Source: Clostridia bacterium (GTDB lineage Bacteria; Bacillota; Clostridia; Oscillospirales; Acutalibacteraceae). From it: 64,000 nt of DNA. Below, in pieces: positions 28,553 through 36,395 of this stretch. Numbering within the stretch: position 1 is the first letter of the stretch; the number at the start of each line of letters is the position of its first letter. The position numbers were made by a program, and so were the translations under genes. The notes under the pieces are model-generated. The model saw nothing but the letters and a program-made list of their open reading frames with translations. It was not told the DNA's origin and searched no databases. Location: the NCBI GenBank assembly GCA_017407995.1, contig JAFQVM010000005.1, positions 1 to 64,000 of the forward strand, read 5' to 3'.

Positions 28553-28903
28553 TTGAAAACGGTTTTAAAATCCGCAGGCGGATTTCTGATAGGCACAATA
28601 AACTCTATGCTCGGGGCAGGTGGCGGTATGTTGGCTGTACCGCTGCTCAAAAAACAAGGTATGAACCAAAACAAAGCACACGCCAACGCAATTGCTCTGA
28701 TTATGATACTAACTGTCGCAAGTGCCGCAATATACCTCTACACAGGTAAAGTTTCTATCACACAGGCCGTACCGTATATCCCCGCAGGGCTTGTCGGCAG
28801 TATACTCGGTTCATTTGTAATGCCGAAAATACCCGGCAACTGGCTGCGACGCATTTTCGCTGTTTTTATGATTTGGGCAGGGATAAGGATGATTATGAAA
28901 TGA
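28553..28903 (+). CDS. TauE/SafE (TSUP) permease, N-terminal half as a separate protein
   Basis: It is 116 aa with four hydrophobic helices. The TSUP N-terminal signature GTINSMLGAGGGMLAVPLL is at residues 14-32. TSUP permeases are normally about 250 aa with two such halves in one chain. Here the first half ends at TGA and the second starts with an overlapping ATG. The TTG start has GGGGG 7 nt upstream. Sulfite or organosulfur export is the family expectation; the substrate is unknown. Confidence 0.8.
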   Translation: MKTVLKSAGGFLIGTINSMLGAGGGMLAVPLLKKQGMNQNKAHANAIALIMILTVASAAIYLYTGKVSITQAVPYIPAGLVGSILGSFVMPKIPGNWLRRIFAVFMIWAGIRMIMK

Positions 28904-29268
28904 GTAATATTTTAGCTGCGTTTTTCTCAGGCTTCGCCGGAAGCCTCGGACTCGGAGGCGGCGGCGTTCTGGTATTATATCTGGTGCTTTCCTTAGGCAC
29001 AGAACAGATAGCGGCACAAGGGATAAACCTTTTGTTCTTCATCCCGTGCGCCGCACTGAGTACAATTGTTTATTCTCTCAAAAAACTCATAGACTGGAAA
29101 ACCGTTCTCGCCGCAGCCGCAGGAGGTCTGCCAGGGGTTTTTTTAGGCAGCTGGTTAATAACAAGCATTGACCCCATGTGGCCAGGAAAAATTTTCGGTA
29201 TATTCCTGTTGCTAACAGGAGTACGAGAGCTTTTCTCAAGGTCAAAAGAAACTAAGAAAGACCGTTAA
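28900..29268 (+). CDS. TauE/SafE (TSUP) permease, C-terminal half as a separate protein
   Basis: It is 122 aa with four helices. The repeat signature SGFAGSLGLGGGGVLVLYL is near the N-terminus, mirroring the first half. It starts by ATGA overlap with the preceding gene and reads on in another frame. Both halves keep intact motifs, so a heterodimer is more likely than a pseudogene. Its 3' end overlaps the convergent ruvX by 17 bp, with no terminator between. Confidence 0.8.
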   Translation: MSNILAAFFSGFAGSLGLGGGGVLVLYLVLSLGTEQIAAQGINLLFFIPCAALSTIVYSLKKLIDWKTVLAAAAGGLPGVFLGSWLITSIDPMWPGKIFGIFLLLTGVRELFSRSKETKKDR

Positions 29269-29677
29269 GTCGACGGTAATCAATATAATCCTGCAGAATC
29301 ATAACCGCCGATACCGCATCGACCACCGCTTTACGCTTTTTGCCTCGTGTATTTGTAGCGTTTAGCGCATGGTGTGCCGAAACCGTTGTCAGGCGCTCGT
29401 CACGCATTACAGTTTCAATACCGCAAAGCTCCGTCAAGTCTTTGGCAAGGACCTCACAAGCTTCTGCTCTTGCACCGTGACTGCCATCCATATTGACAGG
29501 CAGACCGACAACTATGCGCTCAGCTTTACGCTCAGTAGCTATATCGGCTATCTTTTTAATCAAAGCTTCTCTGTCAGTTTCATTAATTACTGTTACAGGT
29601 GATGCAAGCAGTTCAGTTTTATCGCATACAGCAATACCTGTACGCACATCACCGTAATCAACGGCTAAAATTATCAT
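29252..29677 (-). CDS. ruvX: Putative Holliday junction resolvase/pre-16S rRNA nuclease YqgF
   Basis: RNase H-fold nuclease of 141 aa, linked to 16S rRNA 5' processing. N-terminal catalytic Asp in LAVDYGDVRTG; VGLPVNMDGSHGARA and the terminal DAVSAVMILQDYI are typical. The ATG at 29677 overlaps the pyrD stop (ATGA) and has GAGGTG upstream; a GTG at 29683 is rejected. It is the last gene of the PBP-pyr run. Confidence 0.92.
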   Translation of the reverse strand: MIILAVDYGDVRTGIAVCDKTELLASPVTVINETDREALIKKIADIATERKAERIVVGLPVNMDGSHGARAEACEVLAKDLTELCGIETVMRDERLTTVSAHHALNATNTRGKKRKAVVDAVSAVMILQDYIDYRRLNGLS

Positions 29678-30588
29678 TCCCACACCTCAACCTTGCCGAC
29701 AATATCGCCGACAGATGCATAGCCGTTATCATCAAGGTATTTCTCCAATCCGTCACGCACTTTAATAGGCGTATAAGCATCAGTAAAGTTGGCTGTGCCT
29801 ATCTGTAATGCGCATGCACCTGCAAGCATCAGCTCAACGGCATCCTGCCAACGGCAGATACCACCCATACCGATAACCGGAATTTTAACTGCATTTGCAG
29901 CCTGCCATACCATTCGTACAGCAACAGGCAGTACAGCAGCACCCGAAAGACCTCCTGTGTTATTTCTCAGAACAGGTCTGCGTGTGTTTATATCAATCTT
30001 CATTCCTGTCAATGTATTTATCAGCGAAACTGCATCTGCACCTGCATTTTCTGCAGCTTTTGCAGTCTGCGAAATATCAGCAGTATTAGGCGTAAGCTTC
30101 ACTATAAGCGGTTTCTTTGTAGCCGCACGGACAGCGGTTGTTATCTCCTCAACTCCTTGAGGAGTAACACCAAATGCCACACCGCCTGCCTTGACATTAG
30201 GACATGAGATATTAAGTTCTATCATATCAACATTAGTTGCATCAAGTTTTTTCGCAACAGTACAGTAATCCTCCATTGTGCGACCGGCTATATTTGCGAT
30301 TATAACTGTGTCCTGGGTCTTAAGCCACGGCAGGTCATGTTCAATAAAATAGTCAACACCGGGATTCTGAAGGCCTACACTATTGAGAATACCCGACGGT
30401 GTCTCAGCTATTCTCGGAGGCGGATTACCTTGACGCTCTTCAAGAGTTATACCCTTGCAAGAAATTCCGCCAAGCTCTGAAAGACTAAAGAAATTTGAAT
30501 ATTCTTTACCGAATCCATATGTTCCGGAGGCTGTAATAATAGGGTTGCTAAACTCAACACCTGCTATTTTCACTTTCATATCAGCCAT
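29674..30588 (-). CDS. pyrD: Dihydroorotate dehydrogenase B, catalytic subunit
   Basis: FMN enzyme oxidising dihydroorotate to orotate, paired with PyrK for NAD-linked activity. It is 304 aa. NSVGLQNPG, the catalytic Cys129 in LNISCPN, and the C-terminal FMN phosphate loop GMGGI are present; all are typical of class 1B. The ATG at 30588 overlaps the pyrK stop (TAATG) and has GGAGGTGAT upstream, so it is preferred over the TTG at 30594. Confidence 0.95.
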   Translation of the reverse strand: MADMKVKIAGVEFSNPIITASGTYGFGKEYSNFFSLSELGGISCKGITLEERQGNPPPRIAETPSGILNSVGLQNPGVDYFIEHDLPWLKTQDTVIIANIAGRTMEDYCTVAKKLDATNVDMIELNISCPNVKAGGVAFGVTPQGVEEITTAVRAATKKPLIVKLTPNTADISQTAKAAENAGADAVSLINTLTGMKIDINTRRPVLRNNTGGLSGAAVLPVAVRMVWQAANAVKIPVIGMGGICRWQDAVELMLAGACALQIGTANFTDAYTPIKVRDGLEKYLDDNGYASVGDIVGKVEVWE

Positions 30589-31352
30589 TACCAAATCACC
30601 TCCGAAGCTTTGAAAACAGGACCGTCTTTACATACATGGAGATATTTCTCCCCGTCTGCGGTTTTTATCTTACAAGCGCACACAAGACATGCTCCGATAC
30701 CGCATCCCATACGCTCTTCAAGAGATATGTAGCAATCAATTCCCTTTTCAGCAGCAAGTGCGCTGACAGCTTTGAGCATCGGTGACGGACCGCAGGCATA
30801 AACTGCATCATATGCTTTTTCGCTGACAAGAGCACGCACTCTTTCAGTAACAAAGCCCTTTTCGCCAAAGCTACCGTCATCGGTCATAACAAACACGTTG
30901 CCTGCAACAGATTTAAAATCATCAATAAGGCAAAGATGGTCTCTATCTCTGAATCCAAGAACAGCATCACAGCCATCCGCCGCAAAATCAGCTATTCCAA
31001 GCAGTGGAGGCACTCCTATTCCGCCGCCGACGACAAGAACATTCTTATTTGTATCACAAAGCGGAAATCCGTTGCCGAGAGGTCCGAGAATATCAAGCTC
31101 ATCGCCCTCCTTGCACTTTGAAAGCCACGCAGTACCCTCGCCTCTTTTTTCAAAAACAATACGCAGAGTACCCTCTGCCTTATCTATTCTGCAGATGGAA
31201 ATAGGGCGTCTTAAGGTCTTGCCGTCGCAAAGAATGTGGACGAACTGACCAACCTTTGCTTCTTTCGCCATATCAGGAGCTTTGAAGGTTATTTCAAAAC
31301 AATTGTCGTTCTGTGTGCCTGCTTTTACCACAGGGAATATGCCTTGAATCAA
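30588..31352 (-). CDS. pyrK: Dihydroorotate dehydrogenase electron-transfer subunit
   Basis: FAD/2Fe-2S protein that passes electrons from PyrD to NAD. It is 254 aa. FAD motif RRPISIC, NAD-binding GGGIGVPPL, and the iron-sulfur cluster Cys217, Cys222, Cys225 and Cys241 (CGIGACLVC ... HVC). The TTG start has GGAGGTATAAAACC upstream. It overlaps pyrD by the TAATG junction and follows carB by 15 nt. Confidence 0.95.
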   Translation of the reverse strand: MIQGIFPVVKAGTQNDNCFEITFKAPDMAKEAKVGQFVHILCDGKTLRRPISICRIDKAEGTLRIVFEKRGEGTAWLSKCKEGDELDILGPLGNGFPLCDTNKNVLVVGGGIGVPPLLGIADFAADGCDAVLGFRDRDHLCLIDDFKSVAGNVFVMTDDGSFGEKGFVTERVRALVSEKAYDAVYACGPSPMLKAVSALAAEKGIDCYISLEERMGCGIGACLVCACKIKTADGEKYLHVCKDGPVFKASEVIW

Positions 31353-31367
31353 GGTTTTATACCTCCG

Positions 31368-34367
31368 TCAAATCTTTTTAATATCAATGATTTTAATATC
31401 CTCAAGCGAACGCTTATTCTCAAGACAGCGTGCAAGTGCATTAGCTGTATCAAGATGTGTAAATACGGGAATCTGCTTTTCAAGCGCAAGTCGTCTGATT
31501 ATTCTGTCAGCCTCAAGTGCCTGAGGAAGTTTCTCCGAAGTCGAAACAACATAGACTATCTTTCCGCTGTTTATAATATCCGCTATTGTCGGAGACTCCT
31601 CATGAAGCTTATGAACAGAACTTGAAGCAACGTAGTTAGAGTTAAGAAGCTTAGCTGTTCCCGAAGTTGCATACAGCTTGAAGTCGAGCTGTAAGAACTT
31701 CTCAGCTACTTCTATACAATCCTGCTTGTCTGAATTACGAACAGTGAACAGTACTGCTCCCGAACGCTTGATTCTCATGCCCGAAGCTACAAGCGCTTTG
31801 AGAAGTGCATCATCATAATTCTCAGCAATACCGAGAACCTCGCCTGTTGACTTCATCTGTTCGCCGAGTCTTGTGTCAGCACCCGAAAGCTTATCGAAGC
31901 TGAAAACAGGAACACGAACTGCATACAAAGATGCACCTGAATAGAGTCCCGTAGGACATCCGAGCTCTTTAAGCTTCTTGCCGAGCATACATTTTACGGC
32001 GATATCAATTATATCAATGCCTGTCGCCCTGCCTACATACGGAATGTTATGGAAGCTTCCTGCAGAAATGCCGACAACGTAGAGCATATTATCATAGAGC
32101 GCAAATTGGATATTGAGAATACCTTTAAGCGACAGCTTCTCCGCTATGCGCTTTGCGTAATCCTCAACCAATCCGCAAATCTTTTCATTTATTGTAACAG
32201 CAGGACACACTGAAATTGAGTCACCCGCATGAACATCGCCTGAACGCTCGATATGCTCTGAAATAGCAGGGATAAGATAATCCTCACCGTCTGAGATTAT
32301 ATCAACCTCAAGACCTATTGAATACAAATGACGGTCTGCAGTAAACGGAACATCAATTGATTTAAGCAGCGCTGTCAAAGAATACTTGTCTTTTATTCTA
32401 TTCAAAAGAGTGCTGTCTGCACCGAGAATTTTTACATTCTCACCCTCAAGCTTTCGGGCAAGTTTAAAGGAATTTTCACCTGCAAACTGGACGATTACAC
32501 CCCACGGACGTTCCGCATCAGCAACATTCTTTATATCCTCAAAACTCAGAGGCTCTATGAAAAGTCTGTCGCATGACTTATAGTCTGTGGAAACAGCTTC
32601 GGGATTGTTGTTTACACAAACTGTATAACAGCCCTCACTCTTAAGAGCATCTAAACAATGGACATTACAAAACTCAAGTTCACTACCCTGTCCAACCTTT
32701 GAAGGACCGGAGCCTATAACCATAACCTTACGCTTACCCGCCGCAGAAGAATCTGCAAACATGGTAGCCTCGTCGTCCTCATCCCATGCTGAGTAGAAAT
32801 AAGGATGAACCGCATCAAATTCGGCAGCGCAGGTATCTATCATTTTATAGTTAGGACTAATGAGATGCTTCGGCAAGATACCGCTTATCTCAAGTATAGC
32901 TTCATCTGTGAAGCCCTGATTTCTTGCAAGAAGATAAAGCTCATCATTGAGCGACTCAGCAAGCTCATTGTGTGTTTTTGCAATATTATTAAGCTTTGAA
33001 AGGAACCAGCAGTCTATCTTTGTAAGCTCGTGTATGCGTGAAATCTCAACGCCACGGCGCAAAGCCTCATACACAGCAAAAATTCTGTCATTATCTGCAC
33101 GGCTTATAACCTCGATAATCTCATCGTTTGAAGCCTCATTAAACTTAGGCAGAGACGGAGTCAGCATAGAGGTATTGATTGAACGTACAGCCTTCATGAA
33201 TGCCAACTCAAAGCTTGTGCCTACAGCGATAGTCTCACCTGTTGAGCGCATTGATGTACCGAGAGTTCTGCTTACCTTGTCGAAGTTCTCAAATGACCAT
33301 TTGGGGAACTTGACACAGCAATAGTCTATAGCCGGCTCATTGCACGCTGTTGTGCAGCCGGTTATTTCGTTCTTTATTTCAAACAGGTTATAGCCGATTG
33401 CAACACGTGCTGCAACTTCAGCTATCGGATATCCTGTCGCCTTTGAAACAAAAGCCGATGAACGGCTGACACGTGGGTCAACCTCCAAAACAGCATACTC
33501 ACTGCCGTCAGGTTTGAGCGCAAACTGAACATTACAGCTTCCTGTTACACCAAGATTAGAAACTATTTTAAGTGCTGCTGCACGAAGGCTTGCGCCCTCT
33601 GAATCGCTGAGTGTCTGCGCAGGAGTAACTATAATACTGTCACCTGTATGTATACCGACAGGGTCAAGGTTTTCCATGCTTGATACGCAGATGCAGTTAC
33701 CCGAACAGTCACGGACAACCTCATACTCAAGCTCTTTCCAACCTGAAATACACTTCTCAATTCTTATCTGATGAAGCGGTGATATCGCTATCATCTCTTC
33801 TGCTGTCTTTTGGAGTTGCTCAGCAGTATAGCAGAATTCATCTACCCTGCCGCCAAGAGAATATGCAGGTCTTATTATAACAGGTAGACCTATTTCATCA
33901 GCAAAGTCAACTGCTGCGTTGACACTGCCTACTACCTTTGAGGCAACTGATGGCTCACCTATGCGAGCAAGAAAATCACGGAATTTATTTGTATTCTGAA
34001 CATCATCTATAAGCTCAGGGGTTACGCACAAAAGCTCAACTCCGTTATCATGAAGAACTCCGTTCTGGTGCAAAGAGAGTGCTATCTCAAGTCCGAGGTC
34101 GCCGCCGACTGTCGGCAAAATGGCATCGGGCTTCTCTTCAAGAATAACACGCTTTACTATGTCTACATTCAAAGGCTCTATATAAACGCTGTCAGCACAG
34201 CCGCCTAAGCTGACAGCCGCAGGGTTTGAGTTTATCATCACAACCGAGATTCCCTCATCCTTAAATGCACGGCATGCCTGAACCGCTGAATAGTCAAACT
34301 CTGCGGACTGGCCGATTACGACAGGTCCGGAGCCGAGAATGAGAACTTTCTTTATATCCTTTTTCAT
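31368..34367 (-). CDS. carB: CarB-like carbamoyl-phosphate synthetase large subunit with a degenerate second ATP-grasp unit
   Basis: It is 999 aa; standard CarB is about 1060-1075. The first synthetase unit (1-400) keeps WKELEYEVVRD, GIHTGDS and LEVDPRVSR (Glu295, with Asp297 for the usual Asn). Its phosphate loop reads GGRVDEF (172-178) where GGTGGGI is normal. The second unit (545-870) lacks about 60 residues between DVPFTADRH and LYSIGLEVDIISDGE (672-695), which removes the VRPSYVLGGRAMEIVY loop. Its metal-ligand block reads VVGISAGS (764-771) instead of LEVNPRSS, losing Glu, Asn and Arg. A methylglyoxal-synthase-like allosteric domain follows (870-999). The frame is intact. It lies 2 nt after carA. 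Carbamate phosphorylation by the second unit looks impossible. Confidence 0.85.
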   Translation of the reverse strand: MKKDIKKVLILGSGPVVIGQSAEFDYSAVQACRAFKDEGISVVMINSNPAAVSLGGCADSVYIEPLNVDIVKRVILEEKPDAILPTVGGDLGLEIALSLHQNGVLHDNGVELLCVTPELIDDVQNTNKFRDFLARIGEPSVASKVVGSVNAAVDFADEIGLPVIIRPAYSLGGRVDEFCYTAEQLQKTAEEMIAISPLHQIRIEKCISGWKELEYEVVRDCSGNCICVSSMENLDPVGIHTGDSIIVTPAQTLSDSEGASLRAAALKIVSNLGVTGSCNVQFALKPDGSEYAVLEVDPRVSRSSAFVSKATGYPIAEVAARVAIGYNLFEIKNEITGCTTACNEPAIDYCCVKFPKWSFENFDKVSRTLGTSMRSTGETIAVGTSFELAFMKAVRSINTSMLTPSLPKFNEASNDEIIEVISRADNDRIFAVYEALRRGVEISRIHELTKIDCWFLSKLNNIAKTHNELAESLNDELYLLARNQGFTDEAILEISGILPKHLISPNYKMIDTCAAEFDAVHPYFYSAWDEDDEATMFADSSAAGKRKVMVIGSGPSKVGQGSELEFCNVHCLDALKSEGCYTVCVNNNPEAVSTDYKSCDRLFIEPLSFEDIKNVADAERPWGVIVQFAGENSFKLARKLEGENVKILGADSTLLNRIKDKYSLTALLKSIDVPFTADRHLYSIGLEVDIISDGEDYLIPAISEHIERSGDVHAGDSISVCPAVTINEKICGLVEDYAKRIAEKLSLKGILNIQFALYDNMLYVVGISAGSFHNIPYVGRATGIDIIDIAVKCMLGKKLKELGCPTGLYSGASLYAVRVPVFSFDKLSGADTRLGEQMKSTGEVLGIAENYDDALLKALVASGMRIKRSGAVLFTVRNSDKQDCIEVAEKFLQLDFKLYATSGTAKLLNSNYVASSSVHKLHEESPTIADIINSGKIVYVVSTSEKLPQALEADRIIRRLALEKQIPVFTHLDTANALARCLENKRSLEDIKIIDIKKI

Positions 34368-34369
34368 TT

Positions 34370-35455
34370 TTAGCCCTCCACTTTGCTGTTCTTAACAAGC
34401 TGTATAAACTCATCATATATGAACGATGAATCGGAATAAACCTCATTATCACCGGGTACGAACTGAACGGACATTCCCGGGAATCCTAAATATTTAAGTC
34501 CCTCAACTGAGTTATCATTTACATTTGTGAGCGTGACCTGTGCCACAGCCGATGAAATACTGTCCTTATCTACATCATAGCCGTGATTCTGAACGGTCAC
34601 CATTATCTTATCTGTTCCCGCTATGCGTACAGGCTGATTTGAGCCTCTGTGGCCTTTAGGCATCTTACAAATACGACCGCCTACCGCAAGAGCCATCATC
34701 TGATGTCCGACACCAATACCGATAACAGGTTTACCCTCAGCAATTACCGATTTTATGGTTTCAACCAATGATATATCATCATCGGGGTCGCCCGGGCCAT
34801 CAGGGAAAATTACTGCATCGGGATTGCCTGAAAGCAGCTCTTCACAAGAAGCAGAAGCGGGATAAACAGTCAGAGCACAGCCACGCTTTAAAAACGGAGT
34901 GAGCATTGACTGAGGGAATCCCAAATCGAGAACAGCCATGTTATAAACAGCGTCCTCTGGTTTTAGTTCATACTTTTCATCCGTTGTCACGGCAGCAACT
35001 GCACCGTGAACTGAATATTCTTTTATACGGCGCATAAGTCCGTCAAAATCATCAAGGCTTGTGGTTATGGCACCGTTGAAATAACCCTTATCACGCAGCT
35101 TTCTTGTAAGACGGCGGGTATCTATTCCGCTTATGCCTACAACTCCTCCGGTTTTAAGATACTCATCAAGAGTTACTCCGCCCTGCTCAGGTGTGTTACA
35201 CCACTCACGAACTATATATCCGTTGGCTGTTATTCTGCTGTCGTCACAGTTTAATCCCCTGTTGCCCACAAGAGGATATGTCTGCGCAACAAGCTGACCG
35301 TAATAAGTGGGGTCAGTAAGAATCTCCTGATATGAATCAGCGCAAGTATTATAAACAACCTCGCCTATGCTTTCACCCTCAACACCCATGGAAACACCTG
35401 TAAAAACTGTTCCGTCAGCAAGCACAAGATACGCTCTTTTTTCATTGAGTGCCAT
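34370..35455 (-). CDS. carA: CarA-like carbamoyl-phosphate synthetase small subunit lacking the glutaminase triad
   Basis: It is 361 aa with the CPSase N-terminal domain (residues 7-135; SYQEILTDPTYYGQ, GISGIDTRRL) and a class I glutamine amidotransferase domain (172-355). The nucleophile elbow reads GIGVGHQ (246-252) where GICLGHQ is expected, so Gly248 stands for the catalytic Cys (codon GGT). The catalytic His and Glu of SVQFHPEA are Val333 and Gly335 (SVQFVPGD). Oxyanion and structural motifs (DGPGDP, VQNHGYDVD) remain. It therefore cannot hydrolyse glutamine in the standard way; use of free ammonia, as in CPS I, or a structural or regulatory role is inferred. GGAGG precedes the ATG. Confidence 0.85.
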   Translation of the reverse strand: MALNEKRAYLVLADGTVFTGVSMGVEGESIGEVVYNTCADSYQEILTDPTYYGQLVAQTYPLVGNRGLNCDDSRITANGYIVREWCNTPEQGGVTLDEYLKTGGVVGISGIDTRRLTRKLRDKGYFNGAITTSLDDFDGLMRRIKEYSVHGAVAAVTTDEKYELKPEDAVYNMAVLDLGFPQSMLTPFLKRGCALTVYPASASCEELLSGNPDAVIFPDGPGDPDDDISLVETIKSVIAEGKPVIGIGVGHQMMALAVGGRICKMPKGHRGSNQPVRIAGTDKIMVTVQNHGYDVDKDSISSAVAQVTLTNVNDNSVEGLKYLGFPGMSVQFVPGDNEVYSDSSFIYDEFIQLVKNSKVEG

Positions 35456-35475
35456 ACCGCTCCTCCTTAAAAGAC

Positions 35476-36393
35476 TTATTTTCCGATATACTCATTGAGC
35501 TCTGCAGCCATTCTGACAGCCTCACGTCTTGCTGCTGCTGCATAATCTCTCTCATCGCAACCCTCTTTTTTATATGCGCACATGATTGCACGTGATGAAT
35601 TCACTATTGCGCCGATACCGTTCTTATCAAACGCAAGCGCAACATCCTGCGCCTTACCGCCCTGAGCACCGTAGCCGGGAACAAGGAAGAAAGTCTTCTT
35701 CATGCGTTCACGAAGCTCACGAAGCTGCTCGGGATATGTAGCACCGACAACCGCACCGACACATGAATAGCCATACTTGCCGGGTTCGCCGCCCCACTGC
35801 TCACACATATCGCCCATTGCAGCATAAAGCGGAGCATCACCAAGGTTTTTATCCTGAAGCTCGCCCGATGACGGGTTTGAAGTTTTACAGAGCACGAAAA
35901 TGCCCTTGTCGTCCTTCTTACAGATATCAAGCAAAGGATTGATTCCGTCGCTTCCGAGATATCCGTTGACGGTCAAGGCGTCTCCGCCAAACGGAACACA
36001 CTGAGTACCGCAGACATCAACTGTTCCCAGATGTGCTTTTGCGTAGCACTCCATAGTAGAACCGATATCGTTTCTCTTGCCATCTGTTATAACAAAAAGT
36101 CCTTTTGACTTTGCATACTCGATTGTTTTGCTGAGAGCTCTCACTCCCTGCCAACCGTAAAGCTCATAATAAGCGCACTGCGGCTTTACTGCAGGTACAA
36201 CATCACAAAGAGCATCAATAAGACCTACATTAAACTGATACAGAGCCTCGGCGGCTGCATCAAGAGTATCGCCATACTGCTCACGTGCAGCTTCAACGAT
36301 ATAGCTCGGAATATAATCGAGCTTCGGGTCAAGGCCCGCAACAACGGGACTCTTCTTCTGGATTATGGAATCAATAAGTCTGTCAAAGGACAT
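35476..36393 (-). CDS. pyrF: Orotidine-5'-phosphate decarboxylase (long form)
   Basis: Last step to UMP. It is 305 aa, the longer PyrF type common in Clostridia. The catalytic array DGKRNDI is at residues 104-110 (Asp104, Lys106, Asp109). The substrate-binding VPGYGAQGG and SSRAIM lie near the C-terminus. GAGGTG precedes the ATG. It starts 2 nt after the pyrC stop, and carA follows by 20 nt. Confidence 0.95.
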   Translation of the reverse strand: MSFDRLIDSIIQKKSPVVAGLDPKLDYIPSYIVEAAREQYGDTLDAAAEALYQFNVGLIDALCDVVPAVKPQCAYYELYGWQGVRALSKTIEYAKSKGLFVITDGKRNDIGSTMECYAKAHLGTVDVCGTQCVPFGGDALTVNGYLGSDGINPLLDICKKDDKGIFVLCKTSNPSSGELQDKNLGDAPLYAAMGDMCEQWGGEPGKYGYSCVGAVVGATYPEQLRELRERMKKTFFLVPGYGAQGGKAQDVALAFDKNGIGAIVNSSRAIMCAYKKEGCDERDYAAAARREAVRMAAELNEYIGK

Positions 36394-36395
36394 TT

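Noticed and set aside
31368..35455. carA/carB oddities explained as sequencing errors or pseudogenes
   Set aside because: Both frames are open over full length with good start sites, and several separate active-site positions differ; one or two base errors cannot account for this.
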